A DNA stretch of 41,413 nucleotides from Alphaproteobacteria bacterium (GCA_003241875.1 QBLU01000031.1:1-41413); one strand, 5' to 3'. Counted from the first letter of the stretch, positions 14,099-22,508 are shown. Notes: generated by a model not told the origin, from the sequence alone. Translations and numbers: made by a program.

Positions 14099-14773
14099 AT
14101 GCGCGCCATCCCCTTTCTCGCCCTGCTTGCCCTTACCGCGGCGGGCCCGCCTCCCGCCGATCCCATGCTGGCGCAGATCGTCGCCGGGGCGCGGGCGGTG
14201 CCACCGTCGAGCATCGCGTTCGAGCGATCGGTACGGACGGTAGCCCAGGAAGGCACGGCCGCCCCCGAAACGCAGGTGCGCACCGACCGCTGGGACGGCA
14301 AGCAGCTGACGCCGCTGACCATCGGCGGCAAGCCGGCAACACCCGAAGACGTCGCGCGCATCCGCAAGGCCGCAGCAACCCGGCCGCTCGCCGGCTACCA
14401 TCGCATCGCCGACTATCTTGGCCGTGGAGCCCGGCGCAGCACGAATGCCCAAGGCCGCATCGTCTATCGCGTCGAGGGTTTGCCCAAGGGCAGCATCGAC
14501 GTCGGCAAGGACATTTCGGCCAACGTGGTGGCAGAAGCGCTGGTCGATACCAGCGGCGCCGTGCCCTTCGTGTCACGCCTGCGCATGGTGCTTTCCAAGC
14601 CGCTTTCCTTCTTCCTGGTCGCCAAGCTCGACACATTCGAGGTAATCAACGACTACAGGCTCGGCCCCGGTGGCCGCCCGGCCCTTGTTCGCCAGACGCA
14701 GTCGTTGGCCGGCGCCCAGATGGGCAAGGCCGGGTCGACGCGCACTGAAACGACCTATTCGCCGATACGGTAA
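14099..14773 (+). CDS. Secreted protein of unknown function, paralog A of a tandem pair
   Basis: The product is 224 aa with a signal peptide (MRAIPFLALLALTAAGPPPA), so it is probably periplasmic. I do not recognise a named domain. Conserved points shared with the next gene are ARAVPPSSIAFER (FER at 41-43), DRWDGK (RWDGK at 64-68), AGYHRIA (GYHR at 99-102), a GRIVYRV strand, an FEVINDYRLGPGGRP block and a terminal TETTYSPIR. Regular alternation of short strands suggests a beta-rich fold. A longer frame opens at 14006 inside rpoD, but the ATG at 14099 provides the signal peptide. The pair could be a periplasmic sensor, lipid-binding or assembly protein; nothing in the sequence decides this. Confidence 0.8.
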   Translation: MRAIPFLALLALTAAGPPPADPMLAQIVAGARAVPPSSIAFERSVRTVAQEGTAAPETQVRTDRWDGKQLTPLTIGGKPATPEDVARIRKAAATRPLAGYHRIADYLGRGARRSTNAQGRIVYRVEGLPKGSIDVGKDISANVVAEALVDTSGAVPFVSRLRMVLSKPLSFFLVAKLDTFEVINDYRLGPGGRPALVRQTQSLAGAQMGKAGSTRTETTYSPIR

Positions 14774-14876
14774 CCGTTGGGATCGACCGTTGCCGCCGCG
14801 TGACACCGCGCCGCATTCGTTGACCGTGCATATCCTTCACTTGTGGCGGACGCCGGTGACCGGTAAGCGCCATCGC

Positions 14877-15560
14877 ATGACCTCAGCCGCCCTGCAGATG
14901 CTGCCTTTGGCGCTTGCGCTGATAGCGTCCGCCCCCCTCCCCGTTCCTGACACCCTGCGCGATCGCGTCATCGCCGATGCCCGGGCGATGCCGCCGGCCA
15001 GCCTGGTGTTCGAGCGCACGACGCGTTCGGTCCGGACCGGCGGCGGCACCACGACAACGCTGCTGAAGGTCGAGCGTTGGGACGGCAAGCGCTGGCAACT
15101 GGTGTCGATCAACGGCAAGAAACCGACTTCGGGCCAGCGTGACGAGGCGCAGAAGCTGGCAGCGTCTTCGCCGGTGCCCGGCTATCATCGCATGGCGGTG
15201 CTACTGTCCGGCGCGACCGAGCGGACGGTCGACGGCGAAGGGCGCACCGTGCTCAGGATTCCGGTGCTCCCGGCGGGGTCGGTACGGACGGACAGCGCGG
15301 ATATATCGACGCATCTGCAGGCGGAGGCGACCCTCGCGACCCGGGCCGGCCAGCCCTGGGTCGAACGCGTCAAGGTCACGGCGCGCGAGCCGTTCCGCAT
15401 GAACATGCTGATCAAGGTGATGACGTTCGAGCAGACCAGCGAATATCGGCTCGACGACAAGGGACGTCCGCGGTTGGCGAGCCAGGTCGCCGACAGCGCC
15501 GGCACGATGTTCGGCTTTGCCGGCGGCGAAAAGAGCGAAGTCACATACGCGTATCGCTAG
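14877..15560 (+). CDS. Secreted protein of unknown function, paralog B of a tandem pair
   Basis: The product is 227 aa with a signal peptide (MTSAALQMLPLALALIASAP). It lines up along its whole length with the preceding gene: ARAMPPASLVFER (FER at 45-47), ERWDGK (RWDGK at 67-71), PGYHRMA (GYHR at 102-105), GRTVLRIPVLPAGSV, MTFEQTSEYRLDDKGRPRL and a terminal SEVTYAYR. The two proteins are clearly related but diverged, so the duplication is not recent. The gap between the genes (103 bp) holds no gene or strong signal. The start was chosen for its signal peptide; an open frame upstream from 14670 overlaps paralog A. Function is unknown. Confidence 0.8.
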   Translation: MTSAALQMLPLALALIASAPLPVPDTLRDRVIADARAMPPASLVFERTTRSVRTGGGTTTTLLKVERWDGKRWQLVSINGKKPTSGQRDEAQKLAASSPVPGYHRMAVLLSGATERTVDGEGRTVLRIPVLPAGSVRTDSADISTHLQAEATLATRAGQPWVERVKVTAREPFRMNMLIKVMTFEQTSEYRLDDKGRPRLASQVADSAGTMFGFAGGEKSEVTYAYR

Positions 15561-15616
15561 TTGCGGCGATGGCGTCGGGCCTTTAGCCTGACCCAAACCT
15601 AAGGCAAGGGCTGTTC

Positions 15617-16471
15617 ATGACATCGATGCGTTTCCAAGGCACCTCGGGCTATGTCGCGACCGACGACCTGAAGGTTGCGGTCAATGCCGCAGTCACGCTG
15701 CGTCGGCCGCTGCTCGTCAAGGGCGAGCCCGGCACCGGCAAGACCGTGCTGGCCCAGCAGATCGCCGATGCGTTCGATGCGCCGCTAATCGAATGGAACG
15801 TCAAGTCGACGACCAAGGCCCAGCAGGGCCTGTATGAATATGATGCCGTCAGCCGGCTGCGCGACAGCCAGCTCGGCGATGCCCGCGTCCACGACATTTC
15901 CAATTACATCCGCAAGGGCAAGATGTGGGAGGCGTTTACCGCCCCCAAGCTGCCCGTGCTGCTGATCGACGAGATCGACAAGGCCGACATCGAGTTTCCC
16001 AACGACTTGCTGACCGAGCTCGATCGCATGGAATTCGACGTTTATGAAACCGGCGAGCGGGTGAAGGCGGAGGCGAGGCCGATCGTCATCATCACGTCGA
16101 ACAATGAAAAGGAACTGCCTGACGCTTTCCTGCGCCGCTGTTTCTTCCATTACATCAAGTTCCCCGATCGCGAGACGATGGAGGCGATCGTCCGCGTCCA
16201 CTATCCCGATATCCAGAAGACTCTGGTCGCCGAGGCGATGAACATCTTCTTCGACATCCGCGAAGTGCCGGGCATGAAGAAGAAGCCATCGACGTCGGAG
16301 CTGCTCGACTGGCTGAAGCTGTTGATGCACGAAGACCTGCCGATCGAGGTGCTGCGCAATCGCGACACCAAGTCGCTGATCCCGCCGCTGCACGGGGCGC
16401 TGCTGAAGAACGAGGCGGACGTGATGCTGTTCGAGCGCCTGGCGTTCATGAGCCGTCGCCAGGGCGGCTGA
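15617..16471 (+). CDS. MoxR-family AAA+ ATPase
   Basis: The product is 284 aa. Walker A is GEPGTGKT (36-43) and Walker B is LLIDEIDKAD with Asp118/Glu119. Sensor-1 TSNNEKELPDAFLRRCFFHY follows, with the Arg finger region at FLRR. The protein belongs to the MoxR branch, whose members act with VWA-domain proteins as chaperones that insert metals or mature enzyme complexes. Its expected partner (CoxE-like VWA protein) lies 4.6 kb downstream at 21053, separated by five unrelated genes. Two ATGs, at codons 1 and 4, are both plausible starts. A weak AAGG motif precedes the first. Confidence 0.9.
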   Translation: MTSMRFQGTSGYVATDDLKVAVNAAVTLRRPLLVKGEPGTGKTVLAQQIADAFDAPLIEWNVKSTTKAQQGLYEYDAVSRLRDSQLGDARVHDISNYIRKGKMWEAFTAPKLPVLLIDEIDKADIEFPNDLLTELDRMEFDVYETGERVKAEARPIVIITSNNEKELPDAFLRRCFFHYIKFPDRETMEAIVRVHYPDIQKTLVAEAMNIFFDIREVPGMKKKPSTSELLDWLKLLMHEDLPIEVLRNRDTKSLIPPLHGALLKNEADVMLFERLAFMSRRQGG

Positions 16472-16508
16472 CGCCCCACCGGGGGTTGCTGCCGGGGGGC
16501 GGCACAGG

Positions 16509-17747
16509 ATGGCTATTGCAGAGCAAGGGCTCGCAGCTGCGCCAACCATCATCGAGCCTGCCGAAGCCGCTTTGCCGGGTGCCAAGGTGCGCCTGCAGCG
16601 GCTGGACGGCTTGCGCGGTTACCTGCTGGCGATGATGTACCTCGTGCATTTCACCGCCCTGTCCCAGATGTTCGGCGCGGACTTCGTTCTGGCCCGCTTC
16701 CATCATTCGGTTTTGCTGCCGGTGTTCGATGCCGAATATCTGGTGCCGCTGTCGGGCTTTGTCTCGGCGCTCGCCTATATGGGCCAGTATCGCAGCCAGG
16801 GCTTCGGGGGCGCCCAGCGCGCCGTGCTTCGCCGCGTCCGCGCACTTTACGGCTATCAGGTGTCGACCAGCGTTGCCGTGCTGTTGCTGCCGGTCCTGGT
16901 CTTCGGCCGGGCCGGGATGCCGCTCGATGCCGCCGGCGCCCCCGCCCTGTTGTCCACCATCGGCGCCGTTTTCACCTTCGTCTACCAGCCCGACAACCTT
17001 CAGATCCTGCTCCTGTTCATGGGCGCGATGATCTTCATCCCGACGGCAATCCGGTTGCTCGATAGCCTCGGACCCATCGTTTTTGTCGCCATCCTCGTCG
17101 ATGCCTGGCTGATCGCCGATGCCGGCTTCGATGCCGCCCTTGCCGACTGGGTCTCGGTCAACATCCTGCCCTGGCGCGACTATCTGCGGATAAGCGGCGT
17201 GTTCAACCTGCTGTCCTGGGGGGCCTTCTTCTACTTCGGATTCACGATCGGCTGGCTCTTCAAGACCCGGCCGGCATCGCTGCTGGCGATGGACCGCAAG
17301 TTGATGGATCGGCTTCTCGTCGTGTCCCTGGTGATTTGCGCGTTCTTCTATATCGGACGGGTGCTCGACGATCCCGATCTGCTGGCCGACGACAGCCTGT
17401 TCTTCCCGGCGCGCAACCTGCTGTCGTTCCAGGCGATGCTGTGCGTTACCGCGACCAGCTACATCCCGTTCTATCTGTTCAATCGGCCAGACCGCGCCGC
17501 CGTATATCCTCTGTTGATGCGGTGCCTCGATGCCGTCTGCAAGGCGCCCCGGCTGGTGCTGCTCGGTCGCAACAGCCTGTTCGTGTACAGCGCCCATGTC
17601 ATCATCGTCGCGGCGCTCGCCAGCGCCTTGCAGTTCGCCGACCGCCAGGTCGGGCAAGGCACGTTGTTGGCGCTGTTCACCTTCGGCTTTGCGACGCTGC
17701 TCGCCCTGACCGCCGCAAAGCAGCGCTGGCTGCCGATGCTGCCGTGA
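16509..17747 (+). CDS. OpgC-like multi-pass membrane protein (acyltransferase-like)
   Basis: The product is 412 aa with about ten predicted membrane helices. Near the N-terminus it has RLDGLRGYLLAMMYLVHF, the helix that opens OpgC and related acyltransferase-3-fold proteins. Near the C-terminus it has LLGRNSLFVYSAHVIIVAAL, the other typical block. In Rhodobacter OpgC succinylates osmoregulated periplasmic glucans. No glucan synthase genes lie nearby, so the substrate here is unknown. It starts 38 bp behind the MoxR ATPase gene on the same strand and may be cotranscribed with it. Assignment between OpgC and a general acyltransferase-3 protein is uncertain. Confidence 0.75.
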   Translation: MAIAEQGLAAAPTIIEPAEAALPGAKVRLQRLDGLRGYLLAMMYLVHFTALSQMFGADFVLARFHHSVLLPVFDAEYLVPLSGFVSALAYMGQYRSQGFGGAQRAVLRRVRALYGYQVSTSVAVLLLPVLVFGRAGMPLDAAGAPALLSTIGAVFTFVYQPDNLQILLLFMGAMIFIPTAIRLLDSLGPIVFVAILVDAWLIADAGFDAALADWVSVNILPWRDYLRISGVFNLLSWGAFFYFGFTIGWLFKTRPASLLAMDRKLMDRLLVVSLVICAFFYIGRVLDDPDLLADDSLFFPARNLLSFQAMLCVTATSYIPFYLFNRPDRAAVYPLLMRCLDAVCKAPRLVLLGRNSLFVYSAHVIIVAALASALQFADRQVGQGTLLALFTFGFATLLALTAAKQRWLPMLP

Positions 17748-17757
17748 CCGCCTTGCC

Positions 17758-18471
17758 TCAGCGCAGCATGAGCCCGCCGTCGATCGCGATGCTCTGCCCG
17801 GTGATGTAGCTGGCAGCCGGCGACGCCAGGAACAGGATGGCATCGGCAATTTCACGCGGTTCGCCCCAGCGCCGCATCGGCACCGCCTTCAGCAGGCGCT
17901 TTTCGAACGCCGGGTCGACGCGCATGCGCTCGGTCATGCGCGTGGCGATGAAGCCCGGCGCCACCAGGTTCACGCGCACGCCCTCGGTTGCCCATTTGTC
18001 GCCGAGCGCCCGGGTCAGCCCGAGCAGCCCGGCCTTGGACGCCGTATAGGCCGGGGTCTCCTTCAGCGCGAGAAACGACGCCAGCGAGCCGACGTTGACG
18101 ATGGCGCCGCCGCCGTCCTTGAGCAGCGGAAACAGCCGGACGCTGAGGTCCATGACGGCGTTGAGGTTGAGGTCGATGACGCTTTCGAACTGGTTCTGAT
18201 CATATTCGTTGGCGCTGCCGCCGCCGGCATTGTTGACCAGCACATCCAGCGCCGTGAAACGCCCCGCCAGTTCTGCCCTGGCCGCCGGATCACCCAGATC
18301 GGCCTGGAGATAGGCGACACGCGACAACGGATCGTCATAGTCGGTAAAGCTGGCGCGCGTGCCCGTGACCGTGACGTCGGCGCCCAAGTCGCGGAGCGCC
18401 GCCGCCGTCGCATGCCCGATGCCCTGGCTGCCGCCGGTGACCAGCGTCGTCTTGCCCGTTGCCCAGCTCAT
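17758..18471 (-). CDS. Short-chain dehydrogenase/reductase
   Basis: The product is 237 aa, the normal length for a classical SDR. It has the cofactor motif TLVTGGSQGIGHA (10-22), the structural LVNNAGG motif, a Ser in VNVGSLASF and the catalytic YTASK. The C-terminal SPAASYITGQSIAIDGGLML is typical. The preferred coenzyme and substrate cannot be told from sequence. Its ATG overlaps the stop of the upstream SDR by 4 bp (ATGA), so the two are translated from one message. It converges with the OpgC-like gene, 10 bp apart. Confidence 0.9.
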   Translation of the reverse strand: MSWATGKTTLVTGGSQGIGHATAAALRDLGADVTVTGTRASFTDYDDPLSRVAYLQADLGDPAARAELAGRFTALDVLVNNAGGGSANEYDQNQFESVIDLNLNAVMDLSVRLFPLLKDGGGAIVNVGSLASFLALKETPAYTASKAGLLGLTRALGDKWATEGVRVNLVAPGFIATRMTERMRVDPAFEKRLLKAVPMRRWGEPREIADAILFLASPAASYITGQSIAIDGGLMLR

Positions 18472-19199
18472 GCGCTCAATCCTCCATCGATGGTCAGTGA
18501 CGTGCCGGTGACATAGGCCGCCAGCGGCGACGACAGGAACAGGATCGGCCCGGCGATGTCGTCGGGCTCGCCGATGCGGCCGAGCGGTACCTGGCGTTCG
18601 GTGGCGGCGAGCCGGTCGGCGTCGGTCCAGGTGATCGCCGTCATCTTGCTGCGGACGAGGCCCGGCGCCACCAGATTGACGCGGATGCCCTCCCGCGCCA
18701 GCGCCTGGGCGAGCGTCTTCGTCAGGGTCAGCAGCCCACCCTTCGACGCCGAATAGGCCGGCTGGCCGATGGTGCCGCGAAAGCTGGCGACCGAGCCGAT
18801 GAAGGTGATGCTGCCTCGCGCCGCCGCCAATGCGCTGCGGAACTTCATCGCCAGCTGCATCGGCCCGATCAGGTTGGTGGCCAGCACATCGGCAAAGGTG
18901 TCGATCTCGAATTCCTGCCGGCGATACGCGACCTTGGCGCCGGCCACGACCAGCGCGTCGAGGCTGGCGATGCCAAGGTCGAACGCCGCGACAGCCGCGC
19001 GGTCGCCCTGGTCGAGCCGATGATAGTCCATGCCCGACAGGTCGCCATCGCTGTCGGCATAGTCGGCGGCGCTGGCGCGAGTGCCCGTCACCACAACGCG
19101 CGCGCCGCCATCGCGAAAGCCGCGCGCCGCGGCGTTGCCGATCCCGGTGCTGCCCCCTGTCACAAGCACGGTCTTGCCGGCAAAATCGAACACGCCCAA
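18468..19199 (-). CDS. Short-chain dehydrogenase/reductase with atypical NNAG motif
   Basis: The product is 243 aa. The cofactor loop VLVTGGSTGIGNAA, the catalytic Ser in FIGSVASF, the YSASKGG motif and the C-terminal YVTGTSLTIDGGLSA are all classical. The otherwise near-universal LVNNAG strand is replaced by ALVVAGAKVAY, so the Asn that shapes the active site is missing; this may reduce or alter activity. The start is TTG at 19199, eight bases behind a GGAGG ribosome site; a GTG two codons later is an alternative. It is the first gene of a two-SDR operon and is divergent from a third SDR across only 35 bp. Confidence 0.85.
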   Translation of the reverse strand: MGVFDFAGKTVLVTGGSTGIGNAAARGFRDGGARVVVTGTRASAADYADSDGDLSGMDYHRLDQGDRAAVAAFDLGIASLDALVVAGAKVAYRRQEFEIDTFADVLATNLIGPMQLAMKFRSALAAARGSITFIGSVASFRGTIGQPAYSASKGGLLTLTKTLAQALAREGIRVNLVAPGLVRSKMTAITWTDADRLAATERQVPLGRIGEPDDIAGPILFLSSPLAAYVTGTSLTIDGGLSA

Positions 19200-19234
19200 G
19201 CCTTCACCCTCCTGAATTCAGCGGAGTGTTGGCG

Positions 19235-20182
19235 ATGGGTATGCTCGACGGCAAGGTGGCGGTTGTGACAGGCGGCGGTCGCGGGCTGGGGCGCTGCCAT
19301 GCCCTCGCGCTGGCGGCGGCGGGCGCGCGGGTGGTCGTTAACGATCTCGGCGGTAGTGTGCTCGGCGACGGCAGCAGCGACGCCGCGGCGGACGTGGTCA
19401 CCGAAATCCAAGATGCCGGCGGCCAGGCGGTCGCCAACTTGGCCAGCGTTGCCGACTGGGCGGGTGCCGAAACGATCATCGCCCAGGCCGTGGCGACGTT
19501 CGGCGGGCTCGACATCGTCGTGAACAATGCCGGCATCAACCGTCCGGCGTCGGTGCTCGTGATGACCGAAGCCGATTTCGACCTCGAAATCGGCGTGCAC
19601 CTCAAGGGCACTGCCGCGGTCAGCCATCACGCCGCCTGCTTCTGGGCGGAGCGTGGCCCCGCGGCGGGACGCGCCATCGTCAACACAACCTCGCCTGTCG
19701 GCGTCCACCCGATGCCCAATGGCGGCGCCTATGGCGCGGCCAAGGCCGGCATCGCGGCGCTGACCCAGGTCCATGCGCAGGAGCTGGCGGCGCTCGGGGT
19801 GCGGGTCAACGCCATCGCGCCCTGCGCCCGCACCCGCATGGTGATGGCATCGCCCAGCGTCGAAGAGCTGATGCCGCGCGGCACCGGCTTCGACCGTCAT
19901 GCGCCCGAGCATGTCTCGCCGCTGGTCGTGTACCTCGCCTCGCCGGCGTGCCGCTTCACCGGGCGGGTCTTCGGCGTCGAAGGGCCCGACGTGGCGCTGT
20001 ACACCCCCTGGAATGCCGAGCGGCTGTTCACGCACGACAGCGGCTGGACGCCTGAGGCCCTGGCGCTGGCGTTCGCCGACGAACCCGAGCAAGCTGCGAT
20101 CCGCGCCTTTTACCCCGGCGGCAGGATCGAGACCGTGTCACCACCCAATCGCACCCTGAAGGCGCTCAAGCAGGCCGGATGA
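19235..20182 (+). CDS. Short-chain dehydrogenase/reductase, long form (315 aa)
   Basis: It begins MGMLDGKVAVVTGGGRGLGR, with the glycine cofactor motif at 12-20, and contains IVVNNAGIN, the catalytic Ser in VNTTSPVG and YGAAKAG. The C-terminal 60 residues (from about LYTPWNAERLF) extend beyond a normal SDR and resemble the tails of enzymes related to the dehydrogenase part of multifunctional beta-oxidation proteins. That link is inferred from the GRGLGRCHALALAAAGARVV and VVNDLGG patterns. A GGAG ribosome site lies upstream of ATG 19235. A longer frame opens at 18830 but is antisense to the neighbouring SDR. The stop overlaps the DUF817 gene start by 4 bp. Confidence 0.88.
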   Translation: MGMLDGKVAVVTGGGRGLGRCHALALAAAGARVVVNDLGGSVLGDGSSDAAADVVTEIQDAGGQAVANLASVADWAGAETIIAQAVATFGGLDIVVNNAGINRPASVLVMTEADFDLEIGVHLKGTAAVSHHAACFWAERGPAAGRAIVNTTSPVGVHPMPNGGAYGAAKAGIAALTQVHAQELAALGVRVNAIAPCARTRMVMASPSVEELMPRGTGFDRHAPEHVSPLVVYLASPACRFTGRVFGVEGPDVALYTPWNAERLFTHDSGWTPEALALAFADEPEQAAIRAFYPGGRIETVSPPNRTLKALKQAG

Positions 20183-21036
20183 CGACGCCGCGCACCCGCT
20201 TTGCCGGAGTCCGCGATCGGCTCGAATCGCTCGAGTTCGGCACGCGCTGGCAGGCCTGGGGCTTCGAGTTCCTGCTGTTCGGCTTCAAACAGGCCTGGGC
20301 CTGCCTGTTCGGCGGGCTGATGCTGGCGCTGCTGCTGGCGACCCACCTGTTCTACCCTGCCGACGCGCCGCTCGCGCGCTACGATTTTCTCACCCTGGCG
20401 GCGCTGTCGATCCAGCTCGCCATGTTGGCCTTGCGGCTCGAAACGCTTGCCGAGGCCCGCGTCATCCTCGCCTTCCACGTCGTCGGCACGATCATGGAGC
20501 TGTTCAAGACCACCATGGGGTCGTGGACCTATCCCGAGCCGAGCCTGCTGCGCATCGGCGACGTGCCGCTGTTCTCAGGCTTCATGTATGCCGCGGTCGG
20601 TAGCTACATCGCTCGCACCTGGCGCGGCTTCGACATCGGCTTTCGTCGCTATCCGCCACGTTGGCAGCCAATCCTGCTGGCGACCGCCATCTATGCCAAT
20701 TTCTTCACCCACCACTTCGTCCCCGACCTGCGCTGGGGGCTGTTTGCCGCCACGGCCTGGATCTTTCGCAGCACCTGGGTCGCGTTCACGGTGTTCCGGG
20801 CGCGCCGCGCCATGCCGCTCCTGCTCGGCTTCCTGCTGGTCTCGCTGTTCATCTGGTTCGCCGAGAACATCGCCACCTTCGCCAATGCCTGGCGCTATCC
20901 GGCGCAGGCGCATGGCTGGTCGATGGTGCCGCTGGCAAAGCTGGGCGCGTGGTACCTGCTGATGATCATTTCCTTCGTGCTGGTGTCGCGGTTGCACGAC
21001 CCCTCTCCAAAGCGGGCTTTGCAGCCGGCGCAATGA
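20179..21036 (+). CDS. DUF817 (YoaT-like) membrane protein
   Basis: The product is 285 aa with about eight predicted membrane helices. Recognisable family stretches are EFLLFGFKQAWACLFGGLML, TMGSWTYPEPSLLRIGDVP and FSGFMYAAVGSYIARTW. No function is established for the family. Its ATG overlaps the SDR stop (ATGA), so the two are made together. The VWA gene starts 17 bp after the stop. Conserved polar residues (YPEP, HH in NFFTHHFVPDLRWG) inside membrane segments hint at a metal or substrate site, which is speculation. Confidence 0.82.
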   Translation: MTTPRTRFAGVRDRLESLEFGTRWQAWGFEFLLFGFKQAWACLFGGLMLALLLATHLFYPADAPLARYDFLTLAALSIQLAMLALRLETLAEARVILAFHVVGTIMELFKTTMGSWTYPEPSLLRIGDVPLFSGFMYAAVGSYIARTWRGFDIGFRRYPPRWQPILLATAIYANFFTHHFVPDLRWGLFAATAWIFRSTWVAFTVFRARRAMPLLLGFLLVSLFIWFAENIATFANAWRYPAQAHGWSMVPLAKLGAWYLLMIISFVLVSRLHDPSPKRALQPAQ

Positions 21037-21052
21037 TGATAGTGTCGCGCCC

Positions 21053-22231
21053 ATGTTCCTGACCTTTCTCGAAGAGCTGCGTGCAGCCAAGATCCCGGCC
21101 TCGCTGAAGGAGCACCTGCTGCTGCTGGAAGCGCTGAAGGCCGATGTCATCGATTGGTCGATCACCGATTTCTATTATCTGGCCCGCGCGACCTACGTGA
21201 AGGACGAGGGGCTGCTCGACCGGTTCGACATGGTGTTCGCCAAGGTCTTCAAGGGGCTGGAGCCGTCGGTCGAGACGGGAACTGCGGAAATCCCGGAAGA
21301 CTGGCTGCGCGCCGTCGCCGAACTCAACCTGTCGGCGGAAGAGATGGCCGAGCTCGAGAAGCTGGGCTGGGACAAGCTGATGGAGTCGCTGAAGGAGCGC
21401 CTCGATGAGCAGAAGAAGCGCCACGAAGGCGGCAACAAGTGGATCGGCACCGCCGGCAAGTCGCCGTTCGGCGCGCAAGGCTCGCACCCCGAAGGGGTCC
21501 GCATCGGCCAGGACAAGAGCCGCAACCAGAAGGCGGTCAAGGTCTGGGACAAGCGCGAGTTCAAGAACCTCGACAATTCGGTCGAGCTCGGCACCCGCAA
21601 CATCAAGGTGGCGCTGCGCCGCCTGCGCCGTTTTGCCCGCGACGGCGCCGCCGACGAGCTCGATCTCGCCGAAACCATCTCGGGCACTGCGAAAAAGGCC
21701 TATCTCGACATCGTGATGCGGCCGGAGCGGCACAATGCGGTGAAGCTGCTGCTGATGCTCGACGTCGGCGGATCGATGGACCCGCATGTGAAGGTCTGCG
21801 AGGAGCTGTTCTCGGCAGCGCGCAGCGAATTCAAGCACCTCGAATTCTTCTACTTCCACAATTGCCCCTATGAGGCCTTGTGGAAGGACAACAAGCGGCG
21901 CTGGTCCGAACGCACGCCGGTCATGGAGCTGCTTCACAAATTCCCGCACGATTACAAGCTGGTGTTCGTCGGCGACGCGTCCATGTCACCCTATGAAATC
22001 AACTATCCCGGCGGCTCGGTCGAGCATTGGAACGAGGAAGCCGGCGACGTCTGGATGCAGCGGATGCTCGACGTCTATCATTCGGCGGCCTGGCTGAATC
22101 CCATCCCTGAAAAAAGCTGGGGCCACAGCCAGTCGATCCAGATGATCAAGACGATCATGGAGAACCGCATGTACCCGCTGTCGCTGGAGGGCCTCGATCG
22201 GGCCATGCGCGCGCTGACACGGACGCATTAG
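21053..22231 (+). CDS. VWA domain-containing CoxE-like protein
   Basis: The product is 392 aa. The N-terminal region (1-125) is helical and charged. The C-terminal half is a von Willebrand A domain with the MIDAS start LLLMLDVGGSMD (Asp237, Gly239, Ser241), followed by FYFHNCPYEALW and KLVFVGDASMSPYE, which supply further MIDAS positions. Proteins of this type pair with MoxR ATPases, for example CoxE with CoxD in maturation of CO dehydrogenase. The cognate ATPase is most likely the one at 15617. The gene lies 17 bp behind the DUF817 gene on the same strand and could be read with it. Target enzyme unknown. Confidence 0.88.
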   Translation: MFLTFLEELRAAKIPASLKEHLLLLEALKADVIDWSITDFYYLARATYVKDEGLLDRFDMVFAKVFKGLEPSVETGTAEIPEDWLRAVAELNLSAEEMAELEKLGWDKLMESLKERLDEQKKRHEGGNKWIGTAGKSPFGAQGSHPEGVRIGQDKSRNQKAVKVWDKREFKNLDNSVELGTRNIKVALRRLRRFARDGAADELDLAETISGTAKKAYLDIVMRPERHNAVKLLLMLDVGGSMDPHVKVCEELFSAARSEFKHLEFFYFHNCPYEALWKDNKRRWSERTPVMELLHKFPHDYKLVFVGDASMSPYEINYPGGSVEHWNEEAGDVWMQRMLDVYHSAAWLNPIPEKSWGHSQSIQMIKTIMENRMYPLSLEGLDRAMRALTRTH

Positions 22232-22239
22232 AACGATCG

Positions 22240-22329
22240 TCAGGCGTTGTAGCCCAGCGGCTCGAGCCATGGCGCCAGTACCGGCAGCAACGGGGCCATC
22301 TCCGCCGCGAAACGCCGCCACTGGCCGCC
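22240..22329 (-). pseudogene. C-terminal remnant of a gene, sulfotransferase-like tail
   Basis: A minus-strand frame of 29 codons ends at TGA (22240-22242) and reads QWRRFAAEMAPLLPVLAPWL, then EPLGYNA. This resembles the last helix of sulfotransferase-family proteins (GRWRxYxxxLxPLL-type ending). There is no start codon, and an in-frame stop lies directly upstream at 22330-22332. About 10 bp further on begins the palindromic element. I interpret it as the tail of a gene whose body was lost when the element or a rearrangement arrived. The family call is tentative because so little remains. Confidence 0.4.
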
Positions 22330-22341
22330 TCAGGACCAGGG

Positions 22342-22499
22342 CCTGTCAGATCCACGGTCCGTCATGAGGCAGAGCGGCAAAATGGCCAGGAGAGCGCGCG
22401 CAGGCGGTTCTTCGCCCCCGGCAAGCGGGTTCGACGACGCCATTTCGCCGCTCTGCCTCACCCGGAGGGCGCTTCGTGCCGGGCCATGGATCTGACAGG
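22342..22499. repeat. Palindromic 158-bp element (MITE/REP-like)
   Basis: The ends are inverted repeats: CCTGTCAGATCCACGG (22342-22357) and the complement of CCTGTCAGATCCATGG (22484-22499), with one mismatch in 16. Inside them is a second inverted pair, 22365-22386 with 22439-22460, matching in 21 of 22 positions. The centre (22387-22438) is not paired. A small CCCGG/CCGGG hairpin sits in the right spacer (22461-22483). No reading frame fits. It sits between a gene remnant and the 3' end of the PQQ dehydrogenase gene. It could be a non-autonomous mobile element, a REP-type repeat or, less likely, a bidirectional terminator. Confidence 0.7.
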
Positions 22500-22508
22500 T
22501 CTTGACGC

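Larger units (their letters stand above)
22232..22508. other. Intergenic region between VWA and PQQ dehydrogenase genes
   Basis: A 277-bp stretch without an intact gene. It holds the 29-codon remnant (22240-22329) and the palindromic element (22342-22499). The PQQ dehydrogenase stop follows nine bases later. Confidence 0.8.
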
